Of a DNA stretch of 24,501 bases, positions 1 through 7,684 are shown one piece after another. Source of the DNA: JAQGMJ01 sp036271855 (GTDB lineage Bacteria > Pseudomonadota > Gammaproteobacteria > Burkholderiales > JAEUOS01); assembly GCA_036271855.1 (NCBI GenBank), contig DATAZV010000310.1:1-24501 (forward strand). Reading direction: 5' to 3'. The translations under genes were made by a program, and so were the position numbers. Below the pieces are notes generated by a model, which made no database searches, was not told the origin of the DNA, and saw nothing but the letters and a program-made list of their open reading frames with translations. Every line of letters starts with the position of its first letter. Position 1 is the stretch's first letter.

Positions 1-974
1 TAGTCAGCCGTGATGTTCGCCGTCTTGACCAGCTTGCCCCACTTGTCCAGCTCGGTCTTGATATAGGCGGCGAACTCCTCGGGCTTGCTGCCGACAGCGT
101 CCGCCCCGTCGGTGGCCAGGCGCTCCCGCACCTCCGGCAGCACCAGCGACTTGGCCACCTGCGCCTGCACGCTGGCGATGATCGCCGGCGGCGTACCGGC
201 CGGTGCCAGCAGCCCGTACCACTGCAAGGCCTCGTAACCGGGCAGGCCCGCCTCGCCGATCGGCGGCACCGTCGGCATGCTGGAGGTGCGGCGCTTGCCG
301 GTGACGCCCAGCGCACGCAGCTTGCCGGATTTGACATGCGGAAGAGCCGTGAGGATGTTGGGCATCGACAGCTGCACCTGGCCCGCCACCAGGTCCATGG
401 TCGCCGGGCCGGTGCCCTTGTAGGGCACATGCGTCAGGGTGATGCCGGCCATCGAGCGGAACAGCTCCATCGACAAATGCGGCGAGGTGCCGCTGCCGGC
501 CGAGCTGTAGTTCATGCCCGGATGCGCCTTGGCATAGGCGATGAGCTCGGCCACCGAATTGGCCGGCACCGAAGGGTGCACCACCAATACGTTGGACAGG
601 TCCGCCACCAGGGTGATGGGGGCGAAGTCGCGCGCCACGTCGTAGGGCGATTTCTTGCTCGTCACCTGGCCCAGCACGATGGCGGAAGCCGCCATCAGCA
701 GGGTGTAGCCGTCGGGCGCGGCGTGGGCGACGATGTCGCTGCCCAGGACCTGGCCGGCGCCGGGCCGGTTGTCGACCACGAAGGACTGGCCCAGGCTCTC
801 GCTGAGCTTTTGCGCCATCAGGCGCGCCAGGATATCGGTGCCGCCGCCCGGCGAGGAAGGCACGACGATGCGCACGGCGCGCGCCGGCCAGGCGGGCGCC
901 TGCGCTTGCGCTGCAGCGGCGAGCAGCATGCAGGCGGCGAGGCCGGCGTTGCAGAGTTTGAGGATGGTGCGCAT
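1..974 (-). CDS. Bug/TctC-family periplasmic solute-binding protein (stop codon cut by window edge)
   Basis: Likely a periplasmic receptor of the tripartite tricarboxylate transporter type that binds a small carboxylate. The visible 324 codons start with a signal peptide (MRTILKLCNAGLAACMLLAA, then an AQA-type cleavage site near residue 26). Family hallmarks follow: RIVVPSSPGGGTDILAR, VVDNRPGAG, APDGYTLLM and HVPYKGTGP. The length matches the family (about 320-330 residues), and the reading frame reaches the window edge as ...ITAD followed by TA, so the stop codon (TAA or TAG) probably straddles base 1. It lies 42 bp after the MmgE/PrpD gene on the same strand, which suggests co-transcription. 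No TctA or TctB membrane gene is visible, as is usual for orphan Bug receptors. The ligand cannot be predicted. Confidence 0.9.
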   Translation of the reverse strand, partial: MRTILKLCNAGLAACMLLAAAAQAQAPAWPARAVRIVVPSSPGGGTDILARLMAQKLSESLGQSFVVDNRPGAGQVLGSDIVAHAAPDGYTLLMAASAIVLGQVTSKKSPYDVARDFAPITLVADLSNVLVVHPSVPANSVAELIAYAKAHPGMNYSSAGSGTSPHLSMELFRSMAGITLTHVPYKGTGPATMDLVAGQVQLSMPNILTALPHVKSGKLRALGVTGKRRTSSMPTVPPIGEAGLPGYEALQWYGLLAPAGTPPAIIASVQAQVAKSLVLPEVRERLATDGADAVGSKPEEFAAYIKTELDKWGKLVKTANITAD

Positions 975-1016
975 GAGGTCTCCGTGGTTCTATGTTTGTA
1001 TTTTGTACGTTCAGTT

Positions 1017-2387
1017 TCAGGCGCGCAGCAGCGGGCGCAGGCTGCGCGCGTCCTTGACGCGCTCGATCTGCCAGATGGTATCGATCAGCCGCTGCGCGCG
1101 GCGCTTGCCCAGCGTCGGCGCCAGCAGGCCGAGCGCCTTGGCCCCGACTTCCTCGCGCGCCATCGGATTGGTGGCGCTGCCGCGCACCGCGCGGGTATGG
1201 TGGCGCAGCTTGCGGCCGTCGCGCGTGGTGATCTCGACAATCGACTGCGTGGTCTTCGCCTTCGACAACGCCGGACTGCCCGCCACCTCGATGCGCGCGC
1301 GCAGCGCCAGCACCTTCGGGTCGGCAACGCGCGCCGGGTCGTGCGAGGCCTCGAAGCTGATATCGCCTTCGAGCAGCATCAGCGCGGCCAGGTGCTGGAG
1401 GTTGATGTCGGCCATCACGCGGTTGCTCACCGTGCGCACGCCCTGCTCGTCCAGGCTGATCTTCACGCGCTCGACGTCGGCGGCGCGCACTTTGTATTTG
1501 GCCATTACATTGGACAAGGCGTCCAGCGGCGCCTGGATCGGGTAGCCCACCGGCCAGCGCTTGATCGCGGTGTTCATGATGTCGAAGCGCGTGCCCAGCC
1601 CCGCCACCAGTTCATTGGGTTGCGCAAAGTCCTCGAAGGCGTGAAAAAAACTGCGGTCGCCGGCGAACACGTCTTCCACCCCGGTGAAACCCATCGCCAC
1701 CATGGTCGCCGCCATCACGCCGTTGCGCCCCGGCATGCCGCCGAAGTCGAAAGCCTTTTCGATGTGCTCGGTGTCGCGCGCCCAGCACGACAGGCCCGAA
1801 GCCTGTTGCGCGGCATACGAAAGCAGATAGCGCGCCTGGCGCGCGTCGATGCCGGCCAGCGCCCCGGCCGCCGCGGTGGCGCCGAAGGTGCCGCCGAAGC
1901 TGTGGGTCGAATGCCCGGCGGTGCGGAATTTTTCCACTCCCAGGGATTTCGAAGTGCGCGCGCAAATGTCGTAGCCCAGCACCACCGCGCGCAGCAACTG
2001 CACGCCGTTGCGCCGCTCGCGCTCGGCCATGGCAAGTGCCGCCGGCACCACCGCGCAGCCGGGATGCACCAGCGCCTGGTAGTAGGCGTCGTCGGTTTCA
2101 TCCGCGTGGCCGAGCATGCCGTTGGCCAGCGCGGCGTTCACCGCCGTGGTGACAATCGATGTGCCGACCACGCAGGCTTCCGGCGTGCCGCCCATCGTGC
2201 CCACGTAGGCTATGGCGCGCTGCCCGGGCAGCAAGGGGGCGCCGGAGACCATCGCGGCGATGGTGTCGAGCAAATGATGCTTGGCGCGCTCCTGCACCTG
2301 CGCCGGCAGCGCGCGCCGCGGCGCGGCGGCGATGTACTCGCTCAGCCTTTTCATCACCGGCGAAATTTCCGGCGCGACCTGCTTCAT
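1017..2387 (-). CDS. MmgE/PrpD family protein (2-methylcitrate dehydratase-like)
   Basis: A 456-residue member of the MmgE/PrpD fold. The family includes 2-methylcitrate dehydratase, cis-aconitate decarboxylase and many uncharacterised hydro-lyases. Supporting stretches are HHLLDTIAAMVSG near the N-terminus, NGMLGHADETDD, LVHPGCAVVPAALA, AGHSTHSFGGTFGATAAAG and KRWPVGYPIQAPLDA. The start at 2387 (MKQVAPEI) is preferred because AAGGGA lies 6 bases upstream; an in-frame ATG at 2426 has no ribosome binding site. No prpB or prpC is nearby, so a propionate role is not supported. Flanking Bug receptors and the CoA ligase suggest it dehydrates or isomerises an organic acid taken up by this cluster. 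The exact substrate is unknown. Confidence 0.88.
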   Translation of the reverse strand: MKQVAPEISPVMKRLSEYIAAAPRRALPAQVQERAKHHLLDTIAAMVSGAPLLPGQRAIAYVGTMGGTPEACVVGTSIVTTAVNAALANGMLGHADETDDAYYQALVHPGCAVVPAALAMAERERRNGVQLLRAVVLGYDICARTSKSLGVEKFRTAGHSTHSFGGTFGATAAAGALAGIDARQARYLLSYAAQQASGLSCWARDTEHIEKAFDFGGMPGRNGVMAATMVAMGFTGVEDVFAGDRSFFHAFEDFAQPNELVAGLGTRFDIMNTAIKRWPVGYPIQAPLDALSNVMAKYKVRAADVERVKISLDEQGVRTVSNRVMADINLQHLAALMLLEGDISFEASHDPARVADPKVLALRARIEVAGSPALSKAKTTQSIVEITTRDGRKLRHHTRAVRGSATNPMAREEVGAKALGLLAPTLGKRRAQRLIDTIWQIERVKDARSLRPLLRA

Positions 2388-2508
2388 TCCCGTTCCCTTG
2401 TCATGAATCACCGGCCCCGCGGCCATGGGGAGCGGATTTAATCACAGGATGGGCACGGCGCGCGGATGATGGCGCGCATAACGCGGATGGCCCCTGACGT
2501 ACCGCGCC

Positions 2509-3483
2509 CTACTCCACCTTGATGTTGGCGCGCTTGGCCACCGTCACCCAGCGGTCGGCGTCGCCCTTGATCAGCTCGTAGAACGCCGCGGGCGTGCCGC
2601 CCACCGGATAGTAATACTGCGCCTTGAACGCCTTGACCGCTTCGTCGATACGCACGATCTCGTTGAGCTGCGCGTTGAGCTTGGCGACGACGGCTTCCGG
2701 CGTACCCTTGGGCGCCACCAGGCCTTGCCACACCGCCATGTCGAAGGCGGTGAAGCCGGCCTCGACCAGCGTCGGCACTTGCGGCAATTCGGCCAGACGG
2801 TTTTTTCCCGAGACCGCGATGGCACGCAGGCTGCCGGCGGCGATATGCCGATACACCGAGCCGGCGTCGCCCAGCACCAGCTGGATGCGCCCGGAGAGCA
2901 GATCCGGAATCAGGTCGGCCGAGCCGCGATAGGGAATGTGCACCATGCGCGTGCTGGTCTCGAGCATGAAGGCTTCGGTGTAAAAATGAATCAGTCCGCC
3001 CAGGCCGCTGCTGCCGAAGGAAATTTTGCCGGGGTTGGCGCGGGCGTAGTCGATCAGCTCCTTCAGCGTTTTCACCGGCAGTTGCGGATTGACGGTAACG
3101 ATCATCGGGCCGCTGCCCAGCTCGATCACCGGCGTCATGTCGGCCAGCGAATCGAAGGGCAGCTTGTACAGCGCGGGGTTGACGGCGTAACTGCTGGAGA
3201 CCAGCAGCAGCGTATAGCCGTCCGGCGCGGATTTGAGCGCCAGGTTGGCGCCGACGCTGCCGCCGGCACCGGGGCGATTGTCGACCACCACCGGCTGGCC
3301 GATGCGCTGGGCCAGCTCCTTGGCGGTGACGCGGGCGACGATGTCGCTGCCGCCACCGACGGCGAAGGGGACGATGATGCGGATTGGTTTGGATGGGTAG
3401 GCATCCTGCGCCGATGCCGGAATCGGCATCAGCCCAGCCGCCGCGGCCAGCACCACCATGCAAGATGCGAATGCGCGAATCAT
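2509..3483 (-). CDS. Bug/TctC-family periplasmic solute-binding protein
   Basis: A 324-residue extracytoplasmic receptor. It has a signal peptide (residues 1-25, ending PASAQ), then the family pattern PIRIIVPFAVGGGSDIVAR, VVVDNRPGAGGSVGAN, APDGYTLLLV, HIPYRGSADLIPDLLSG and LVAPKGTPEAV. A clear ribosome binding site (AGGAG) precedes the ATG at 3483. It is the second of three Bug receptors in the window and is clearly different in sequence from the other two, so they are not recent duplicates. It sits 34 bp behind the crotonase gene and 121 bp ahead of the MmgE/PrpD gene on the same strand. The ligand is probably a carboxylate handled by the neighbouring enzymes; this is inference from context. 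Confidence 0.93.
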   Translation of the reverse strand: MIRAFASCMVVLAAAAGLMPIPASAQDAYPSKPIRIIVPFAVGGGSDIVARVTAKELAQRIGQPVVVDNRPGAGGSVGANLALKSAPDGYTLLLVSSSYAVNPALYKLPFDSLADMTPVIELGSGPMIVTVNPQLPVKTLKELIDYARANPGKISFGSSGLGGLIHFYTEAFMLETSTRMVHIPYRGSADLIPDLLSGRIQLVLGDAGSVYRHIAAGSLRAIAVSGKNRLAELPQVPTLVEAGFTAFDMAVWQGLVAPKGTPEAVVAKLNAQLNEIVRIDEAVKAFKAQYYYPVGGTPAAFYELIKGDADRWVTVAKRANIKVE

Positions 3484-3517
3484 TGCCTTGTCTCCTGATT
3501 AATTTATGCGGGCCGGC

Positions 3518-4282
3518 CTAGCCACCCGGTGGCTTGACCCGGCCGGTGGGCACTGTGCTGATCTCGGACAAATAGCCCGCCCCCGCCAGGCCGGAGAGCT
3601 TGACCGAGGCCAGCATCTGCAGCACGTGCTGGTTCAGCTGGTATTTGTTGTGCGCCATGGTCTGCGGGTTGCGCGCGCTGAATTCGGCGGCGAGCTTTTC
3701 CAGCTCCGCATCCCAGTCGGCCTCGTCGAACACCTCGTTGCAAAAGCCGTCGGCCAGCGCCTTTTCAGCGGGGTACTGGCCGCCGCGCAGGTAGATCGCC
3801 TTGGCGCGTTTCAGCCCCACGGTGAGCGGCAGCAGCGAGGTGCCGAGCAACAATCCGGGAATCGCCTTGGCGGCGCCGGTGAAGTAAAAGCTCGCGCCCT
3901 TTTTCACCACGCACAGGTCGGCGCAAATGGCGAAGTGGTTGCCCATGCCGGCGGAGGCGCCGTTGACCGCGGCAATCACGATTTTCGGCATCGAGACGAT
4001 GCGCGACAGGATGTCGATGTCGCGCTCGAACAGCGCCGCCAGATGCGCGCCCGAAAGATTGTTGATGTCGTTGATGTCCTGCCCCGAGGTGAACGCGGCG
4101 CCGGTGCCGGTGATGAAAATCACCCGCGTGTCGATGTCGTGGTGCAGGGCGGCCAGGCGTTCGCCCAGGTGTTCCAGCGCGGCGGACGGCAAGGAGTTCT
4201 TTTTTTCCGGGCGGTTCAGACGCAGGGTGACTGCCTGCGGATATTTCTCGTAGCGGGTTTCGACGATCACCGGCTCGGCCAT
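3518..4282 (-). CDS. Crotonase (enoyl-CoA hydratase/isomerase) family protein, non-canonical active site
   Basis: A 254-residue crotonase-fold enzyme acting on a CoA thioester. Visible features are TLRLNRPEKKNSL at the N-terminus, AFTSGQDI (residues 63-70, first oxyanion-hole strand), AAVNGASAGMG (104-114, second oxyanion-hole region) and ADLCVV. By eye, the two catalytic glutamates of classical enoyl-CoA hydratase (rat Glu144 and Glu164) fall at His116 and at Thr135/Gly136, so hydratase activity is doubtful. Isomerase, hydrolase or another crotonase reaction is possible. The frame is open upstream to 4462, but that part overlaps the ligase gene and is Arg-rich, so the ATG at 4282 (MAEPVIVETR) is chosen. 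The gene lies 46 bp after the acyl-CoA ligase, consistent with acting on its product. Confidence 0.9.
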   Translation of the reverse strand: MAEPVIVETRYEKYPQAVTLRLNRPEKKNSLPSAALEHLGERLAALHHDIDTRVIFITGTGAAFTSGQDINDINNLSGAHLAALFERDIDILSRIVSMPKIVIAAVNGASAGMGNHFAICADLCVVKKGASFYFTGAAKAIPGLLLGTSLLPLTVGLKRAKAIYLRGGQYPAEKALADGFCNEVFDEADWDAELEKLAAEFSARNPQTMAHNKYQLNQHVLQMLASVKLSGLAGAGYLSEISTVPTGRVKPPGG

Positions 4283-4328
4283 GGGATGTTCCGTTCGTTC
4301 GTAGGTTGGGTTGTTGAACAAGGCCAGA

Positions 4329-5873
4329 TCAGACGCGGCGCGTCTCGCCCTGCCAGTAACGCTCGCGGATTTCGCGCTTGAGCACCTTGCCCAGCAGGCT
4401 CTTGGGCAGCTCGGGCCAGATTTCCACCGTCTTCGGCGCCTTGAAGGCGGCCAGCGCGTCACGGCAATACAGGCGCAGTTCCTCTTCGGTCACGCTCTGT
4501 CCCTGCTTGAGTTCGACCACTGCCTTCACCGCCTCGCCCCACTTCGCATCCGGCACGCCGATCACCGCGCAATCCAGCACCGCTGGATGGCGCCACAGCA
4601 GCTGCTCGATTTCACTCGGATAGATGTTGAAGCCGCCGCTGATGATCATGTCCTTGTTGCGGTCGACGATGAAGTAAAACCCTTCGCTGTCGCGATAGCC
4701 GACGTCGCCCGTATAGAGCGCGCCGTCGTGCAGGGCCTTCGTGTTTTCCTCCGGGCGATTCAGGTAGCCGCGCATCACCAGGTCGCTTTTCACCACCAGT
4801 TCGCCGACTTCGCCGTCCGGCATCACCCGGCCGTCCTCGCCCACGATCTCCACCCGCGCAAACGCCGTGGCGCGGCCGCAACTGCTGAGGATTTTCGGCT
4901 CGGCCGCCGCGCGCTTGTAGTCATCGGGGCCGAGGAAGGTACAAAGCAGTGGCGCTTCCGCCAGCCCCCAGCCTTGCGCCATCACCGGGCCGAACACCTC
5001 CAGCGCCTCGCGCATGCGGTCCGCCGAAATCGGCGCGGCGGTATAGAGGAAGTAGCGCAGCGAGGAGAAATCGCGCTCGCGCACACCTGGCGTACCCAGC
5101 AGGTTGTAAATCACCGTCGGCGGCATGAACAGGGTGGTGATGCGGTGGCGCTCGATGGTGTCGAGAATGGCTGCCGGGTCGGCTTTATCGAGGAACACGA
5201 TGGTGCCGCCGTTGCATAAGGTGCACAGCGCGACATTACCCGCCGCATGCGTCAGCGGCGTGGCGGCGAGGGTCACGTGCCCCGCGTTCAGCGGCATGTT
5301 CCAGTGAAACGCGGAAAATAGCGCCACCACCGCCCGATGCGTGATCTCCACGCTCTTGGAACGGCCGGTGGTGCCGCCGGTGGCCTTGACCCAAGCGAGG
5401 TCGTCGGGGCCATGCATGTCATCGGGAAAGACATCGGCAAACGGCGCCGCCCATTCCTCCAGCCCCGGCCCGTTTTCATCGGCCGTATCCACGCAAGTCA
5501 GCCCCTTGAGGCTTTTTACCGCCGCCTTGAACTGCGCCGCATCGGCTGCCGTCTTCGAGTGATAGAACAGGTATTCAGTCTCGTTATCCAGCAGGAAGTC
5601 GAGATTCTCCGCGACGGTGTTGCGCGGATGCACCGGCTGCCACACGCAGCCGGCGCGAAACACCGCGATCATGGCGACGAAGGTGAGCGCGCAATTGGCG
5701 CTATAAAACGCCACCTTGGCCCCGCGATTCAGCCCCTGGGCGCGCAACGCATGCGCGATGCGATGGGTGAGAAGGCGCACCTCTTCATGGCTATAAGCGC
5801 GCGTCTCGTCGCGCAGGCAGTCGCGCTGCGGCTCGCGCCTGAGCCCGTGGTCCAGCATGTCGATGGCCCGCAT
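4329..5873 (-). CDS. AMP-dependent acyl-CoA synthetase/ligase (ANL superfamily)
   Basis: A 514-residue adenylate-forming ligase predicted to activate a carboxylic acid with ATP and attach CoA. The ATP-binding loop is TGGTTGRSK (residues 165-173). QGWGLAEAP is the A5-like motif, LYTGDVGYRDSEGFYFIVDR covers A7-A8, and MIISGGFNIYPSEIE marks the hinge and C-terminal domain. PKSLLGKVLKRE near the C-terminus carries the expected catalytic lysine (about residue 496). The start at 5873 (MRAIDMLDHG) is preferred because GGGAG and AAGG lie just upstream; a start at 5918 has no such support. It is followed by the crotonase after 46 bp and preceded by an MFS transporter. The substrate, fatty or aromatic, cannot be read from the sequence. 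Confidence 0.93.
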   Translation of the reverse strand: MRAIDMLDHGLRREPQRDCLRDETRAYSHEEVRLLTHRIAHALRAQGLNRGAKVAFYSANCALTFVAMIAVFRAGCVWQPVHPRNTVAENLDFLLDNETEYLFYHSKTAADAAQFKAAVKSLKGLTCVDTADENGPGLEEWAAPFADVFPDDMHGPDDLAWVKATGGTTGRSKSVEITHRAVVALFSAFHWNMPLNAGHVTLAATPLTHAAGNVALCTLCNGGTIVFLDKADPAAILDTIERHRITTLFMPPTVIYNLLGTPGVRERDFSSLRYFLYTAAPISADRMREALEVFGPVMAQGWGLAEAPLLCTFLGPDDYKRAAAEPKILSSCGRATAFARVEIVGEDGRVMPDGEVGELVVKSDLVMRGYLNRPEENTKALHDGALYTGDVGYRDSEGFYFIVDRNKDMIISGGFNIYPSEIEQLLWRHPAVLDCAVIGVPDAKWGEAVKAVVELKQGQSVTEEELRLYCRDALAAFKAPKTVEIWPELPKSLLGKVLKREIRERYWQGETRRV

Positions 5874-5991
5874 CAGCCTTGTCTCCCACCATTGTCGTTG
5901 GCGTCGATTGTGGACCAAGCCGGCGAAACGCGCTCTTATTCATGCCATCAATCCCACTTTCCGGCATGGCACCAGAACGAATCGGCATACT

Positions 5992-6012
5992 GCGGCCGGT
6001 TTGCACGGCCGC
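5992..6012 (-). other. Hairpin in the gap between the MFS gene and the ligase gene
   Basis: Perfect 7-bp inverted repeat (GCGGCCG and CGGCCGC) around a 7-base loop, starting 10 bases after the MFS stop codon on the minus strand. There is no T-run after it, so it is not a classical terminator. It may stabilise or limit read-through between MFS and ligase messages. The rest of the 149-bp gap shows no convincing promoter. Confidence 0.4.
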
Positions 6013-6022
6013 TTGCGGTCCC

Positions 6023-7288
6023 TCAGGAAGGCCGCGCCTGCGGCACCGCGCCTTGCGCACCCAAGGACCGCGACCGCACGCGATACCAGAGAAAGGCCGC
6101 GATCGAAAAATTGAGCAGGTTGAACGCGATGCCGTTGATGAAGGCGGCGTTGTAGGAGCCGGTGAGATCGAAAATCTTGCCCGACATCCAGCCGCCCAGC
6201 GCCATGCCCAGGAGCGTGGCGGTGAGCACGTTGCCGGTGATCACGCCCGCGGTCGCCGCGGGAAAATATTCGCGCACGATGATGGCGTAGCTGGGCACGA
6301 TGCCGCCCTGGAACAGGCCGAACAGCGCGGAGATGACGTAGAGCGACAGCAGGCTGTCGAAGGGGATGAAAAAAAGCAGCGCGGTAAGCTGCAGTATCCC
6401 TCCGAGCATCAGCGTGCGCAAGCCGCCGATGCGGTCGCAGATCGCCCCGGAGACCAGGCGGCTGACGATGCCGCAGCCGAGCATCAGCGAGAGCATCTGC
6501 GCGCCCTGCGCGGCGGAAAAACCCAGGTCGGTGCAATAGGCGACGATGTGCGCCTGGGGCATGGCCATGGCGACGCAGCAGCCGATGCCGGCGATGCACA
6601 GCAGGGCCTGCGCCTGCGTCAGGGAAAAGCCGAAGGGGCGGGCCTGCACAGGCGTAGCTGACGCAGACCCGGCCGAACCCGACGCCACCGGGGTTGCATC
6701 GGCCGGCGCCCGCGCGCCCAGGCGCCAGGCGAGCAGCGGCATGGTGAGGATGCAGAACACGCCCATGCCCGCATACGCGGCGCGCCAGCCGTAGCCGTCG
6801 ACGAAGTGCTGCACGATGGGCGGCCAGAGCGCGCCCGCGAGATAGTTGCCGCTGGCGAACAGGGCCACGGCGATGCCGCGCCGGCGCACGAACCAGCGCG
6901 CCGTATCGGCCAGCAGCGGCACGAAGGTAGCCGAGCTGCCGAACATGCCGAGCACGAAGCAATGGATCAGCGCGAACCACCAGATCGAGGGCGATGCCGC
7001 GGCCAGCATGAAGCCCAGGCCGACATTGACGGAACCGATCATCGCCGGCACGCGGGCGCCGTATTTGTCCAGCATCCGGCCCATCAGCAAGCCGCCGATG
7101 CCGAAGCCGATCATCATGGCCGTATAGGGTATCGAAGCCTGGGCCCGCGCAATGCCGAAGTCGCGCTGCACGGCGGGCAGGATCACCGAGACCAGGTACA
7201 TCGCGCTGCCGCCGATGGTCGACAGGGTCATGGCCACGGCCAGGCGCTGCCAGGCCTGGCGCGAATCCACCTGCGCTTGCTCTTTCAT
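6023..7288 (-). CDS. Major facilitator superfamily transporter
   Basis: A 421-residue inner-membrane permease with about 12 hydrophobic helices in two halves. Between the halves (around residues 195-220) is an Ala/Pro/Ser-rich cytoplasmic linker. The MFS loop 2-3 signature appears as GGLLMGRMLDKYGARVPAM, and the matching loop in the second half is SRLVSGAICDRIGG. The pattern resembles oxalate/formate or monocarboxylate MFS permeases, which fits an organic-acid cluster, though the substrate is not determined. GAGA lies 7 bases before the ATG at 7288. It is the first gene of the minus-strand catabolic cluster, and the roughly 260 bp upstream should hold the promoter, but I could not find a strong one. 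Confidence 0.93.
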   Translation of the reverse strand: MKEQAQVDSRQAWQRLAVAMTLSTIGGSAMYLVSVILPAVQRDFGIARAQASIPYTAMMIGFGIGGLLMGRMLDKYGARVPAMIGSVNVGLGFMLAAASPSIWWFALIHCFVLGMFGSSATFVPLLADTARWFVRRRGIAVALFASGNYLAGALWPPIVQHFVDGYGWRAAYAGMGVFCILTMPLLAWRLGARAPADATPVASGSAGSASATPVQARPFGFSLTQAQALLCIAGIGCCVAMAMPQAHIVAYCTDLGFSAAQGAQMLSLMLGCGIVSRLVSGAICDRIGGLRTLMLGGILQLTALLFFIPFDSLLSLYVISALFGLFQGGIVPSYAIIVREYFPAATAGVITGNVLTATLLGMALGGWMSGKIFDLTGSYNAAFINGIAFNLLNFSIAAFLWYRVRSRSLGAQGAVPQARPS

Positions 7289-7471
7289 GTTTTTGTCTCT
7301 TTTTTCTCGCGCGGTCCACGATCAATGTGATTTGCCAAGGCTCCGTTGCCCTGCCCCGCGCAGGAGGCATGATACCGGCCAGCGACAGCCACGTCGATGC
7401 GCGCCCCCGGCGCGCGAGCGCACTCCGCAGCGGCTTCGAACCCGGACGTTTTTTCGTGGCTCTTAAGCATG

Positions 7472-7501
7472 AAAAATCGTCTGGCTCTGCCAGCGATTTT
7501 T
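7472..7501 (-). terminator. Rho-independent terminator downstream of tRNA-Pro (potentially bidirectional)
   Basis: Arms AAAAATCG-T-CTGGC and GCCAG-CGATTTTT enclose the loop TCT, with a single unpaired T. Read on the minus strand, a GC stem is followed by a T-run, and the same holds on the plus strand. It lies about 50 bases after the tRNA 3' end and separates the tRNA/ispB unit from the MFS cluster. Confidence 0.75.
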
Positions 7502-7514
7502 TATCTAACCAAGC

Positions 7515-7544
7515 CGCTCAAAAGTAGGTTTGTACTTTTGAGCG
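7515..7544 (-). repeat. Perfect 12-bp inverted repeat just downstream of tRNA-Pro
   Basis: Arms CGCTCAAAAGTA and TACTTTTGAGCG pair perfectly over 12 bp around a 6-base loop. It begins 7 bases after the encoded CCA end of the tRNA on the minus strand. There is no adjoining T-run, so it may be a processing signal in the tRNA trailer or a remnant of a mobile palindrome rather than the terminator, which lies further on. Confidence 0.7.
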
Positions 7545-7551
7545 CTCAATG

Positions 7552-7628
7552 TGGTCGGGGTGAGAGGATTCGAACCTCCGGCCTCTACGTCCCGAACGTA
7601 GCGCTCTACCAGGCTAAGCTACACCCCG
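7552..7628 (-). tRNA. tRNA-Pro, anticodon CGG
   Basis: A complete 77-base tRNA on the minus strand with the CCA end encoded. The acceptor stem is CGGGGTG with CACCCCG, followed by discriminator A and CCA. The anticodon stem CTACG/CGTAG encloses the loop TTCGGGA, giving anticodon CGG, which reads CCG proline codons. The T arm is GGAGGTTCGAATCCTC. It lies 56 bp downstream of ispB on the same strand, so it could share the ispB transcript or have its own promoter. No duplicated tRNA 3' end was noticed elsewhere in the window, so there is no sign of an element integrated here. Confidence 0.97.
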
Positions 7629-7684
7629 ACTTGGGTTTTTTCCGTTGGCGATCCGGCGCATCGATCAAACTGCCCGGCAGGCAG

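Noticed and set aside
1017..2387. Calling the MmgE/PrpD gene prpD of the methylcitrate cycle
   Set aside because: No prpB, prpC or acnD neighbour; the surrounding genes fit a different acid pathway, so the family name only is used.
336..2441. A 701-codon open frame on the plus strand
   Set aside because: It is antisense to the Bug and MmgE/PrpD genes, rich in Arg, His and Gly as expected for a GC-rich shadow frame, and has no recognisable domain.
5940..7370. A 476-codon minus-strand frame overlapping the MFS gene
   Set aside because: It is the MFS gene read in another frame: Arg/Pro/Ala-rich, without hydrophobic helices.
7285..7470. A 61-codon minus-strand frame that overlaps the MFS start by ATGA
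   Set aside because: The overlap looks like translational coupling, but its ATG lies next to the terminator with no ribosome binding site, and the peptide has no family features.
7552..7628. tRNA-Pro as an integration site for a genomic island
   Set aside because: No integrase gene or second copy of the tRNA 3' end was seen in the window.
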